Shown: one piece after another, positions 7,448 to 15,666 of the stretch
Numbering within the stretch: position 1 is the stretch's first letter
Layout of the letters: every line of letters starts with the position of its first letter
Source of the DNA: Spirochaetaceae bacterium
GTDB taxonomy: Bacteria > Spirochaetota > Spirochaetia > SZUA-6 > Bin103
Assembly: GCA_028821475.1 (NCBI GenBank)
Contig: JAPPGB010000168.1
Span: 26,908-90,907, forward strand
DNA: 64,000 nucleotides
Direction of reading: 5' to 3'
Translations under genes and position numbers: made by a program
Notes under the pieces: model-generated
Database searches by the model: none
Told to the model about the DNA's origin: nothing
Seen by the model: only the letters and a program-made list of their open reading frames with translations

Positions 7448-7473
7448 GGGCTAATGGTACTTTAGTGATACTT
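7448..7473 (-). promoter_or_regulatory. Direct repeats and promoter region of the antitoxin gene
   Basis: Immediately upstream of the antitoxin start are the direct repeats TGGTACTT (7455-7462) and TGATACTT (7466-7473) on the plus strand. They are 11 bases apart, one helical turn, which suits side-by-side binding of an antitoxin dimer. On the minus strand the same bases contain TACCAT six bases before the GTG start, a possible -10 box for a leaderless message. Autoregulation by the Phd-type antitoxin is expected from the family; the operator role of these repeats is inferred. Confidence 0.4.
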
Positions 7474-7629
7474 CCGGTTGCAACATCCGCCAAGCGGGGC
7501 TGGACCCCGGCACCGGGAAGTGCGATCTTACGGGACAGTCAACCGCGACATCCTGCCCGGTCGCCGCACGGCGGCCCGCCATTGGCTCTCTCGACCAAAC
7601 AGGCTCTCTCGACCAAACAAGGATCTACT

Positions 7630-8904
7630 TTGCAACCCCTCACCTTTTCCTCTCTCGGATTGACCGAGACCATTCTGCGTGCGCTACGAGCGAGAGGCTA
7701 CGCCGCCCCCACGCCGATTCAGCAACAGGCCATTCCTCATCTGCTCGCGGGCAGGGATCTGCTCGGCATTGCGCAGACCGGAACCGGCAAGACCGCCGCG
7801 TTCGCTCTGCCTGTCCTGCAGCAGCTCTCCGGCACCCCGGAACGGGCGCAGCCGCGCACTCCCCGCGCATTGGTGCTGGCCCCGACGCGCGAGCTCGCCA
7901 TTCAGATCCATGACGATTTTCGCGACTACGGCGCCGGGCTGGGGCTGGGCCAGACGGTCATCCTGGGCGGCGTCTCGCAACGCCCCCAGGTCGCCGCGCT
8001 GTCACGCTGCATCGAGATCGTCGTGGCGACGCCCGGCCGGCTTCTGGATCTTCTTGAGCAGGGTCATGTCCGCCTGAGCCGCATCACCCACTTCATTCTC
8101 GATGAAGCGGACCGCATGCTGGACATGGGCTTCATCCACGACGTGAGGAAGATCATCGCCAAGCTGCCGGTCCGCCGCCACTCGCTGCTGTTTTCCGCGA
8201 CCATGCCGTCCGACGTCGCCGGTCTGGCGGGTGAGATTCTGCATCGGCCGGAGCGGGTGGAGGTGACGCCGGCGGCCACCACGGTGGACACCGTTCGGCA
8301 GTTCGTGTACTTCGTGAACAGCGCGGACAAGCCGCACCTGCTGCGCGAACTGTTGAACGACCGGGAGCTGTCACGCGTGCTGGTGTTCTCGCGCACCAAG
8401 CACCGCGCGAATCGGGTGGCCCAGAAGATCGCGGCGGCCGGGGTGACGGCGGACGCGATCCACGGCAACAAGTCGCAGAATGCCCGCCAGGCAGCCCTGG
8501 AACGGTTCCGCCGCGGGAGTTCGCGCGTGCTGGTGGCAACCGACATCGCCGCTCGCGGCCTCGATGTCGACGGCATCAGCCACGTCATCAACTTCGAGTT
8601 GCCGCACGAGCCGGAGAGCTACGTGCACCGCATCGGCCGTACTGCACGCGCCGGTGCAGCCGGATGCGCGCTGTCGTTCTGCGACCCTGGCGAGGTGCCG
8701 CAACTCCGTGCCATCGAGAGACTTGCCCGCGTCACGCTGCAGACGGTCCGCGACCAGCCGTTCCACGTCTCACCACCGGCGCCGCAACGGCGGCATCGTC
8801 CGCAGCCGGCGGGTTCCCACCGGGCCGCCGAGGTCCGTGGCCTCGGCGGCGGCCGGCCCAACGGCGGACGCCGCCGTCAGCGCCGCCGCGTGACCGCATC
8901 GTGA
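7630..8904 (+). CDS. DEAD-box RNA helicase, RhlE-like
   Basis: 424 residues from TTG 7630, preceded by AAGGA at 7618-7622. The frame is open back to 7465 but the upstream part has no helicase homology. All motifs are present in order: Q motif GYAAPTPIQ, Walker A AQTGTGKT (48-55), PTRELAIQ, DEAD in FILDEADRMLDMGF, SAT in LLFSATMP, ARGLDV and HRIGRTAR. The C-terminus is a short basic tail rich in Arg, Pro and Gly, as in RhlE proteins that unwind RNA during ribosome assembly or decay. Just upstream, an 18-base sequence (GGCTCTCTCGACCAAACA) is directly duplicated at about 7583-7618. Confidence 0.9.
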   Translation: MQPLTFSSLGLTETILRALRARGYAAPTPIQQQAIPHLLAGRDLLGIAQTGTGKTAAFALPVLQQLSGTPERAQPRTPRALVLAPTRELAIQIHDDFRDYGAGLGLGQTVILGGVSQRPQVAALSRCIEIVVATPGRLLDLLEQGHVRLSRITHFILDEADRMLDMGFIHDVRKIIAKLPVRRHSLLFSATMPSDVAGLAGEILHRPERVEVTPAATTVDTVRQFVYFVNSADKPHLLRELLNDRELSRVLVFSRTKHRANRVAQKIAAAGVTADAIHGNKSQNARQAALERFRRGSSRVLVATDIAARGLDVDGISHVINFELPHEPESYVHRIGRTARAGAAGCALSFCDPGEVPQLRAIERLARVTLQTVRDQPFHVSPPAPQRRHRPQPAGSHRAAEVRGLGGGRPNGGRRRQRRRVTAS

Positions 8905-8908
8905 AATC

Positions 8909-9394
8909 TCACAACGCGGTGTGCGGATCGGTGCCGGGAGCGCGTTCGGAGCGGTACATCTGAATGCCCCACGGTGCGAAGCCGAGCTGCCGGTAGAATC
9001 GCAGAATCTTGTCGGTGTCCCGGGTAGCGGTGAACACGTGGAACGCCGCTACGCCGCGGTCTCGTGCCCACTGCAGTACGGTGCGCACGAGAGCCGACCC
9101 GATGCCCTGTTGGCGAACTTCCGGGCATACGTACAACTCCTCGATCTGCAGCACGCGCCGGTCCGCGGGGGTCACGGCATAACCGCGATTGTTCGCGATC
9201 CTGGCGCACGCGAAACCCACGATGCGTCCCGAGACGCGGGCCACGAGAAAGCAGTCGGAAAGGAAGCTGAGCAGGTAGGCTCGGTCTGACGCTTCCTGGC
9301 CGATGGTAGAGCCCTCCTGAGCCCACTCCACGGTCAGCGCCTGTACGGCCGGCACCTCCTGTTCCTCTGCCGCCGTAACCTCGATGCTTTCCAC
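8909..9394 (-). CDS. GNAT-family N-acetyltransferase
   Basis: 161 residues from GTG 9394. The acetyl-CoA binding motif A is clear as EELYVCPEVRQQGIGSALV (about residues 89-107), followed by the motif B region FYRQLGFAPWGIQMYR. Proteins of this size acetylate a small amine or a protein N-terminus; the acceptor cannot be deduced. The gene converges on the helicase gene with only four bases between the stops. It lies five bases after the end of the minus-strand SDR region, on the opposite side of its own start, so it could be read through from the SDR operon. Confidence 0.85.
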   Translation of the reverse strand: MESIEVTAAEEQEVPAVQALTVEWAQEGSTIGQEASDRAYLLSFLSDCFLVARVSGRIVGFACARIANNRGYAVTPADRRVLQIEELYVCPEVRQQGIGSALVRTVLQWARDRGVAAFHVFTATRDTDKILRFYRQLGFAPWGIQMYRSERAPGTDPHTAL

Positions 9395-9398
9395 GGCT

Positions 9399-10157
9399 TC
9401 AGACGCAGCGGCCGCCGTCCACGTCCAGGCAGCAGCCGGTGAGGAGTTCGGCCTCGTCGGAGGCCAGGAACAGGCACGCCCGGGCCACGTCGAGCGGCGT
9501 GCTCATGCGGCCGAGCGGAATGGTGTCGATCATCTTGCGGCGCGCCTCGGGCGTGTCCTCGCCGGGGAGGAACGCCGGCAGCAGCGCGGTGGCGCTGATC
9601 ACCGGGTTGACCGCCACCACGCGGATCCCCTCCGGCGCCAGCTCCAGCGCCATCGCCTTGCTCATGGTGATCACCGCGCCCTTGGTGGCGCTGTACCAGA
9701 CGATGCCGGGGCGGGGCCGCACGCCGGCGGTGGAGGCGATGTTCACCATCACGCCGCCTCCCTGGCGGCGGAACACCGGCACCGCGTGGCGGGCACTGAG
9801 GTAGATGCTCTTCACGTTGACGTCGAACACGCGCTGAAACTCCGCCTCGTCCACCTCCAGCATCGGCCGGTTGCGATGCGTGGTGCCCGCATTGTTCACC
9901 ACGATGTCGAGCCGCCCGAAGCTATCGAGCGCACCGGCCACCATCGCCGCCACGTCGCCGTCCCGGCTCACGTCGCCGGCCACGGCCACCGCCGCGCCGC
10001 CGGCCGCGGCAATCTCCGCCGTCACCCGGGCGGCCGCCTCGCCGTCGATGTCCGCCGCCGCCACCCGCGCTCCCTGCGCGGCGAACAGCGTGGCGATCCC
10101 CCTGCCGAAGCCCCCGCCCGCCCCCGTCACCAAGGCCACCTTGCCTGCCAGTCTCAA
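9399..10157 (-). CDS. SDR-family NAD(P)-dependent dehydrogenase
   Basis: 252 residues. Cofactor motif TGAGGGFGRG (residues 11-20), NNAG at about residues 89-92, catalytic Ser in VNIASTAG and YSATK (Tyr and Lys of the active site) are all present, and Asp at the end of the second strand (AAADIDG) suggests NAD preference. The start is TTG at 10157, chosen for the strong GGAGGAGG ribosome site and because homology begins with KVALVTG. Length fits classical SDRs such as FabG or sugar/polyol dehydrogenases. It follows the sulfatase at 10173 on the same strand by 15 bases, so the two are likely co-transcribed and may act on the same sugar. Confidence 0.88.
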   Translation of the reverse strand: MRLAGKVALVTGAGGGFGRGIATLFAAQGARVAAADIDGEAAARVTAEIAAAGGAAVAVAGDVSRDGDVAAMVAGALDSFGRLDIVVNNAGTTHRNRPMLEVDEAEFQRVFDVNVKSIYLSARHAVPVFRRQGGGVMVNIASTAGVRPRPGIVWYSATKGAVITMSKAMALELAPEGIRVVAVNPVISATALLPAFLPGEDTPEARRKMIDTIPLGRMSTPLDVARACLFLASDEAELLTGCCLDVDGGRCV

Positions 10158-10172
10158 CGTATTCCTCCTCCG

Positions 10173-11723
10173 TCAGAAGCCGGGGTGCGGGTCGGTGTAC
10201 GGGGAGCGCTCGAACCGGCAGTCCGGTTCGGTGACGCGGGGGTCGTGCTGCTCGCGCAGCACCGTCATCAGCCGGGACGACAGGTGCTCCCGAGCCTCCG
10301 CGTACCCCGGGTCGCCGGCGACGTTGTCCAGGTAGTGCGGGTCGCGCTCCAGATCGTACAGCTCTTCCGCCGGGAACTTGCCGAAGCCCATCTCGAACAA
10401 CGCGCGCACCTCGGGCTCGCCGCGGTGGTGCACCATCCACGCCTTCGACGGCGAGCCGTCCATGTCGGAATAGGCTACCAGAGTGTCCTCGCAGAGATCC
10501 TCGTAGGAGGGCGGCACGGTGGCCGGGTCGTCGAGGCCGCGCGGGTCGCCCATCGGCCAGCGGTCGGGGGCGAAGTTGCGGATGTACAGGTAGCGGCCGG
10601 TGCGGATGGCGCGCTGCGGGTAGGGCTTGTTGCCGGCGCGCGCCCGGGCCACGTGGCGCTCGCGCCCGAGCACCACGTGGTCGCGCGAGGCATCCACCTG
10701 TCCTGAGGCGGGCGACTCCAGCACCGGCAGCAGGCTGTGCCCCGCCATGCCCGGCAGCCGGTCGACGTCCGCCGCCTCCAGGAAGGTGGGGGCCAGGTCC
10801 ATCAGGTTGACGAAGTCGTGCACCGTGCGCCCCGCCGGCACCCGCCCCGGCCAGCGCGCCGCCAGCGCCACCTCGCAGCCGAGGTTGTACAGGTTGCACT
10901 TGCCGCGCGGGAAGCCGGGAATGCCGTGGTCGCCGCTCACCACCAGCAGCGTGTTGTCCAGCTCACCGATCTCCTCAAGCCTGGCGAGCAGCACGCCGAG
11001 CCCGGCGTCCACCGCCTGGCACTCGCCGAGGTAGTCGCACACGTCCTCTCGCACGTCGTGCACGTCGGGCAGGAACGCCGGCAGGCGGCCGGTCAGGTCG
11101 TCCGGCTCCAGGCCCCAGAGCTGCTTGCCGGAGCCGCGCTGCCACTTGCGGTGGGTGTTGGTGGGCCCCCACCAGTAGCAGAACGGGCGACCCGGCTCGC
11201 GTGCGTCCAGGAACGCCTGGAAGTTGTCCCGCGTCTCGTCGTACAGCACCTGCTTGGCGCCCTCGACGCCCCGCTCCGGCGCCAGCTCGGTGGTGACGAA
11301 CGAGAAGCTCCCGTAGCGCGTGCCGGCAGGCGCGTAGCGCGTGCGCTCGGCGCCGTAGGGGGCGTCGCGCGGCGTGCCTGGCGACCACACCTTGTAGGTG
11401 TAGCCGATATGATAGCCGGCCTCCTCCAGCGCCAGCGGGTAGGAAGGGATCGTCTCGTCCCACTCCGCTCCCTGCAGGATGGCGCCGCGTCCGGTTTGCC
11501 AGAAGTAGCGCCCGGTCAGGATCGAGCTGCGGCACGGCGTGCACGAAGGCGCCGGAACGAACGCGTTGGTGAACAGCGCGCCCTCGCGCGCCACCCGGTC
11601 GAAGTGCGGGGTGTCGATGAGGGCGTTGGGGGTGCCGTCGCCCTGGATACGGCGGTAGGCGCTCGCGTACCGCCCCCAGTCGTCCGCGAACGCGAACACG
11701 ATATTGGGTCTGCTCTGTGCCAT
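10173..11723 (-). CDS. Sulfatase with variant CTPCR active site
   Basis: 516 residues from ATG 11723. Metal-binding start RPNIVFAFADDWGRYA and the signature CTPCR with Cys61 as the residue to become formylglycine. The fourth position is Cys in place of the usual Ser; C-x-P-x-R is still the accepted core for modification. VVSGDHGIPGFPRGK supplies the second metal cluster (near residue 267). It resembles heparan N-sulfatase/arylsulfatase A-type bacterial enzymes that remove sulfate from polysaccharides. No signal peptide is seen. The gene is probably the first of an operon with the SDR gene, read from a promoter shared back-to-back with the lipoprotein gene. Confidence 0.9.
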   Translation of the reverse strand: MAQSRPNIVFAFADDWGRYASAYRRIQGDGTPNALIDTPHFDRVAREGALFTNAFVPAPSCTPCRSSILTGRYFWQTGRGAILQGAEWDETIPSYPLALEEAGYHIGYTYKVWSPGTPRDAPYGAERTRYAPAGTRYGSFSFVTTELAPERGVEGAKQVLYDETRDNFQAFLDAREPGRPFCYWWGPTNTHRKWQRGSGKQLWGLEPDDLTGRLPAFLPDVHDVREDVCDYLGECQAVDAGLGVLLARLEEIGELDNTLLVVSGDHGIPGFPRGKCNLYNLGCEVALAARWPGRVPAGRTVHDFVNLMDLAPTFLEAADVDRLPGMAGHSLLPVLESPASGQVDASRDHVVLGRERHVARARAGNKPYPQRAIRTGRYLYIRNFAPDRWPMGDPRGLDDPATVPPSYEDLCEDTLVAYSDMDGSPSKAWMVHHRGEPEVRALFEMGFGKFPAEELYDLERDPHYLDNVAGDPGYAEAREHLSSRLMTVLREQHDPRVTEPDCRFERSPYTDPHPGF

Positions 11724-11780
11724 GGCTGCTCGATCAGTATAATCCAAGCGAGCAGCGGGCCGCCGCCGGATTGACGGCGG
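11724..11780. promoter_or_regulatory. Short divergent promoter region
   Basis: Only 57 bases separate the starts of the minus-strand sulfatase and the plus-strand lipoprotein gene. The sequence AGTATAAT at 11736-11743 reads TATAAT (11738-11743) on the plus strand and TATACT (11741-11736) on the minus strand, so one AT-rich core could serve as -10 box in both directions. The two promoters would then be mutually exclusive. No good -35 boxes were identified. Confidence 0.45.
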
Positions 11781-13559
11781 ATGACGATCGGCCCGGTGCG
11801 ATTAACTCGGAGTACGAGCAACTTGCGCTACCTGCAGATCCCGTTCCCTCGTTTCTCTACCTCGGTTTCGCTCGCGCTCGTCGCGACAGCCGCGCTTCTG
11901 CTTGCGTCCGCGGGCGGCTGCAGCGCAGCGGTGGCGCCGGACGACAATCAGTCGGAGACCCCGGAGACTCCGGGGCGCTCGGATCCCGGAAAACCGCCCA
12001 AGCCGGACCCGGCCACCGTGTCGGTAGCGCCGGCTACGGTGGATGAGGGCAGGCATGCCGCGTTCGCGGTCACGCTGTCGCGAACGCTGCCGAACCCCGT
12101 GACGGTTCATTGGAAGACCGAGGACGGGACGGCGATGGCCGGCACGGACTCCACGGGAGACTTCACGGGAGAGAGTGGCGGCACGGTAGTGTTCGAAGCC
12201 GGCACGACGCGGCAGACGATCCTGGTAGCTACCGTCCAGGACGAAATGCACGAGGACGACGAGACCTTCGAAGTCGTCTTGACCGGGGTGACCCCGCCCG
12301 ACGCGGCGTTGCTCGGGCAGGCAAGGGCCACCTGCACGATCACCGACGACGACCCGCCCCCTGCCGACGACCACGGCGACACTCCCGAGACCGCATCGAC
12401 CGTGGCGCCCGGGACGCCGGTCTCGGGACGACTGGAGACTGCCGCAGACGTCGACTTCTTCAAAATCTCCGTGCCCGGCGAGCGGTTGCTGTTCGCGGCC
12501 ACCGACCCGAATCCAAGCCGAGTCGGCGACTCCGGCTACGATGCGGACACGGTTGTCAGGATCGCGGGCGCTACGCGGGACAACAGCGACAACGTCGCCA
12601 GTGGCGTCGTGAGTTCCGGCATGGCGTACGTGCGCGTGTCCGGCGCATCCGCAACCCACTACGACCTGGCCGTGTGGCTGCTCGAACCGACCGAATCGGA
12701 TACGTCGTTCGACATCGAGTTCCGTTATCTCGGCACCCAGCCCACGACCGCGCAAAAGAGCATCTTTCGCGCCGCCGCCGACGTCTGGGAGGAGGTCGTC
12801 ACCGGCGACCTGGGCCGTCGGATCATCACCGACTCCGAATTGGAGTGCGAGGACGGGGATCCGTCCACCTTCGGCGACGCCGTTGACGACCTGCGCATCG
12901 ACATCAGACTGCGGGAAATCGACGGCCCGACCAAGACGCTGGCCATCGCGGGACCTTGCGCGGTGCGCACCGGCGGTCTGCCGTTGATTGGGGAGGTGAC
13001 GATCGACACCGCCGATCTGACCAGGATCGGGACGGAGGGTCTGCGCCGCACGGTCGTGCACGAGATAGCGCACGTGCTCGGATACGGCACTTCGGACCAG
13101 TGGCTTGGCCTGTTGCGGAATTCGGCAGTCGAGTATGAAAAAAACAACCCCGACGCCGAGGAGCTGCCCGACACCCACTTCGTCGGAACGGCGGCGGTGA
13201 GCGCATTCGACGAATTGCTCGCCGGCGCCACCTATTCGGGAGCCAGGGTTCCGGTCGAGAACGACACGGAGGAGTACGGGATAGGAGGCCTGGACGGACA
13301 CTGGCGCGAGGCGGTGTTCGGTGACGAGCTCCTGACCGCCACGATCTCCGCGGACCCGCAGGTAAGCCAGCCGCTCAGCAAGGTGACCATCGCGTCGCTG
13401 GCGGACCTCGGCTACCGCGTGGACTACACGAAAGCCGACTCCTACTCGCTCCCGAGCACCTCGCGGTCGCTGCTCAGAGCGCAGTCGGCTCAGGATGAGT
13501 TCAACCTCGGCGACCACATCCGCCGCGGGCCGGTCATCATGGTGGACGTCCCGGAGTAG
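11781..13559 (+). CDS. Lipoprotein with Calx-beta, PPC-like and leishmanolysin-like metallopeptidase domains
   Basis: 592 residues. A long basic N-terminus leads into a hydrophobic core and the lipobox ASAGGC (Cys47), so it is probably a membrane-anchored exported lipoprotein. Residues of about 70-190 form a Calx-beta domain (DEGRHAAFAVTLSR, acidic EDDETFEVVL, TITDDD). About 195-300 resemble a pre-peptidase C-terminal domain (DFFKISVPGERL). The remainder contains VVHEIAHVLGYG at about residue 427, the HExxH zinc site with the downstream Gly seen in M8 (leishmanolysin-like) peptidases. It probably degrades or processes protein outside the cell. Base use matches neighbours. It is the only clearly exported enzyme in this half of the window. 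Confidence 0.82.
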   Translation: MTIGPVRLTRSTSNLRYLQIPFPRFSTSVSLALVATAALLLASAGGCSAAVAPDDNQSETPETPGRSDPGKPPKPDPATVSVAPATVDEGRHAAFAVTLSRTLPNPVTVHWKTEDGTAMAGTDSTGDFTGESGGTVVFEAGTTRQTILVATVQDEMHEDDETFEVVLTGVTPPDAALLGQARATCTITDDDPPPADDHGDTPETASTVAPGTPVSGRLETAADVDFFKISVPGERLLFAATDPNPSRVGDSGYDADTVVRIAGATRDNSDNVASGVVSSGMAYVRVSGASATHYDLAVWLLEPTESDTSFDIEFRYLGTQPTTAQKSIFRAAADVWEEVVTGDLGRRIITDSELECEDGDPSTFGDAVDDLRIDIRLREIDGPTKTLAIAGPCAVRTGGLPLIGEVTIDTADLTRIGTEGLRRTVVHEIAHVLGYGTSDQWLGLLRNSAVEYEKNNPDAEELPDTHFVGTAAVSAFDELLAGATYSGARVPVENDTEEYGIGGLDGHWREAVFGDELLTATISADPQVSQPLSKVTIASLADLGYRVDYTKADSYSLPSTSRSLLRAQSAQDEFNLGDHIRRGPVIMVDVPE

Positions 13560-13646
13560 CTCCAAAGGCCACACCTGGCCTGATCGTGGCGGTGCGTGGC
13601 GGTGCCCGCGGTGTCGGCGGCACCGCTGCGGCACCGCCCGCGCCGA

Positions 13647-13681
13647 GTGACGAGAAGCGTCCGATAGCGTAAGCTGTACGC
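13647..13681 (+). promoter_or_regulatory. Candidate leaderless promoter of the glycosylase-like gene
   Basis: GTGACG (13647-13652) is followed after 17 bases by TAAGCT (13670-13675), which ends six bases before ATG 13682. The spacing places the transcription start at the start codon, and no ribosome site is visible. Confidence 0.4.
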
Positions 13682-14140
13682 ATGCATCCCCCGAAACCAG
13701 ACTCCGACGGCGGCTACCTGGAAGCCGCGGCGCGCATCATCTTCATGGGCGGCCTGAACCGCCAGGTGGTGGACGGCAAGTGGCCCGGCTTCAGGGAGGT
13801 GTTTGCCAATTTCGACGTACACGCGGTGGCGGCCTTCGACGACGACGACGTGGATCGCATCGCAGCCGACGACCGGGTCATCAAGTACCGCGCCAAGCTG
13901 GCCGCGGTGGTGAAGAACGCACGCACCATCGCGGCGATGGCCGCCGATCACGGCTCGTTCGCGGCGTACGTGGACGAACTGTACGCCATGGAAGGGCCGG
14001 GGGGCGCGAGCCGTGCGCTGGCCAAGGAGTTCACCTACGTGTCGGAGCAGGGTGCCAAGCACTGGCTGTATGCCACCGGCTACGACATCGGCGACGTCAC
14101 CGACAAAGTGCGTCGCAAGTACGCCCCGTTCGGCGGGTAG
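13682..14140 (+). CDS. DNA-3-methyladenine glycosylase I-like protein (short form)
   Basis: 152 residues related to the Tag family of helix-hairpin-helix DNA glycosylases: IIFMGGLNRQVVDGKWPGFREVF, then DDVDRIAADDRVIKYRAKLAAVVKNA are characteristic. True TagI has about 190 residues with an N-terminal WC segment and C-terminal Cys/His zinc ligands; both ends are missing here, so it belongs to the shorter Tag-like branch whose activity is unproven. It may excise alkylated adenine or have another DNA-related role. It is followed by the M20 peptidase gene after three bases, so they are probably one operon though functionally unrelated. Confidence 0.7.
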   Translation: MHPPKPDSDGGYLEAAARIIFMGGLNRQVVDGKWPGFREVFANFDVHAVAAFDDDDVDRIAADDRVIKYRAKLAAVVKNARTIAAMAADHGSFAAYVDELYAMEGPGGASRALAKEFTYVSEQGAKHWLYATGYDIGDVTDKVRRKYAPFGG

Positions 14141-14143
14141 CCG

Positions 14144-15259
14144 ATGGCAGTGGATGTCGTCGAGCTGACGCACCGGCTCGTGGCGATCGACTCGGTGAGC
14201 CGGCACAGCAACGCGCCGGTCAGCGACCTGCTGCAGCAGGTGTTGGCCGCGGCCGGCTTCGAGGTGGAGCGGCTGGAGTACGACGACCCGGACGGAGTGC
14301 GCAAGGTGAACCTGGTCGCGCGGCGCGGCAACGGCAGCGGCGGGTTCGGGCTGTTCTCGCACAGCGACACCGTGCCGGGAGACAGTTGGGCGGGCGATCC
14401 GTGGGCGCCGCGGGTGGAGGGAGACCGCCTGGTCGGGCTGGGGACCTGCGACATGAAGGGGCCGCTGGCGGCGGCGATCGCGGCCGCGGCGGCGGCGCCG
14501 GTGGAGCGCCTGGCACGTCCGGTCTACGTGGTGGTGACGGCGGACGAGGAGGTGACCGGGCGCGGCGCCGTCGACGTTGCCAAGCGCTCGCGCCTGTACC
14601 GCGGCGGCCCGGAGATCGGCGTGATCACCGAGCCCACCCGGATGATTCCGGTATACGCCCACAAGGCGAGCTCACTCGCCTTCGTCACCGCCCTCGGGCG
14701 GGCCGCCCACAGCAGCACCGGCAAGGGGATCAACGCCACGCTGCTGATGGCTCCCTTCCTGGCGGAAATCGCGCTGCTCGCCGAGGAGATCAAGCGTGAC
14801 GAGTCGTTCCTGAACCACGAGTTCACGCCCCCGCACAACTGCCTCAACGTCACCATCGACGATGGCGCCACGCGCCCCAACGTAACCGCCGCCAAGACGG
14901 TGTGCACGGTCGGCTTTCGCCCCATGCCCGGCGATCGCAGCGCCGACCTGATGGCGATCATCGAGGAGAAGGCGCGCCGCCACGGCCTGCAGTTCGAAGG
15001 CTACCAGGGCAGGGCGTTCCGGGTGCCGCCCGACAGCCGGGTGGTGGAGATCGCTCGGCGTGCCACCGGGGCACGGCAGGCGGAAACGGTGGGCTTCGGC
15101 ACCGATGCGTTCGCGTTCATGGACGATGTCGAGCTGGTGGTGCTCGGCCCCGGCGACATCGCCCAGGCGCACACCGAGAACGAGTACATTTCGCTCACGC
15201 AGTTGCGCCGCGCGGTCGACGTGTACGCCGCCATGATCGAGGAATCCTGCCGCGGCTGA
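14144..15259 (+). CDS. M20-family metallohydrolase (ArgE/DapE type)
   Basis: 371 residues. The metal site is seen in SHSDTVPGD (His73, Asp75), GTCDMKG (bridging Asp), TADEEVTG (general-base Glu and ligand) and a C-terminal His in the AHTENEYI stretch. A dimerisation lid with AAHSSTGKG lies in the middle. The family removes acyl or succinyl groups from amino acids (acetylornithine deacetylase, succinyl-diaminopimelate desuccinylase) or acts as a carboxypeptidase. No argE-like context is present, so substrate is open. Its stop overlaps the start of the thioesterase gene (TGATG), showing translational coupling. Confidence 0.85.
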   Translation: MAVDVVELTHRLVAIDSVSRHSNAPVSDLLQQVLAAAGFEVERLEYDDPDGVRKVNLVARRGNGSGGFGLFSHSDTVPGDSWAGDPWAPRVEGDRLVGLGTCDMKGPLAAAIAAAAAAPVERLARPVYVVVTADEEVTGRGAVDVAKRSRLYRGGPEIGVITEPTRMIPVYAHKASSLAFVTALGRAAHSSTGKGINATLLMAPFLAEIALLAEEIKRDESFLNHEFTPPHNCLNVTIDDGATRPNVTAAKTVCTVGFRPMPGDRSADLMAIIEEKARRHGLQFEGYQGRAFRVPPDSRVVEIARRATGARQAETVGFGTDAFAFMDDVELVVLGPGDIAQAHTENEYISLTQLRRAVDVYAAMIEESCRG

Positions 15260-15666
15260 TGGACCATCACTTCAGCCTGCAGATGAAGGTGCGCGATTAC
15301 GAGTGCGACCTGCAGCAGATCGTCAACAACGCGGTCTACCAGCAGTACTGTGAGCACACCCGGCACGAGTACCTGCGCCGGCTCGGCATTGATTTCGCCG
15401 CCCTCCACGACCGCGGCATCGACCTGGTCCTGGTGCGGGCGGAGGTGGACTACCATCACCCGCTGCGCAGTGGCGACCGGTTCGAGATAACGCTGCGGGT
15501 GGAACCGAAGGGGCGCATCCGGTTCCTGTTTCACCAGACGATCTTTCGCCTTCCCGAACGACAGCGTATAGTAACGGGAGTATTCCACGGGGCGAGTCTC
15601 CGCAACGGGCGGCCGGCGTTGGTCGCCGAGGTAGCGGACAAGCTGCAACAAGCGAGCGAGAACTGA
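15259..15666 (+). CDS. Acyl-CoA thioesterase, 4HBT hotdog fold
   Basis: 135 residues. VRDYECDLQQIVNNAVYQQY is the hotdog-fold active segment of the 4-hydroxybenzoyl-CoA thioesterase/YbgC family; the Asp after Cys (here in YECDLQQIVNN) is the usual catalytic residue. The middle VRAEVDYHHPLRSGDRFEI is likewise typical. It hydrolyses an acyl-CoA; chain length is not predictable. It overlaps the preceding stop by one base and its own stop overlaps the ATG of the ThuA gene (TGATGA), so the three genes form one tight operon. Confidence 0.85.
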   Translation: MDHHFSLQMKVRDYECDLQQIVNNAVYQQYCEHTRHEYLRRLGIDFAALHDRGIDLVLVRAEVDYHHPLRSGDRFEITLRVEPKGRIRFLFHQTIFRLPERQRIVTGVFHGASLRNGRPALVAEVADKLQQASEN

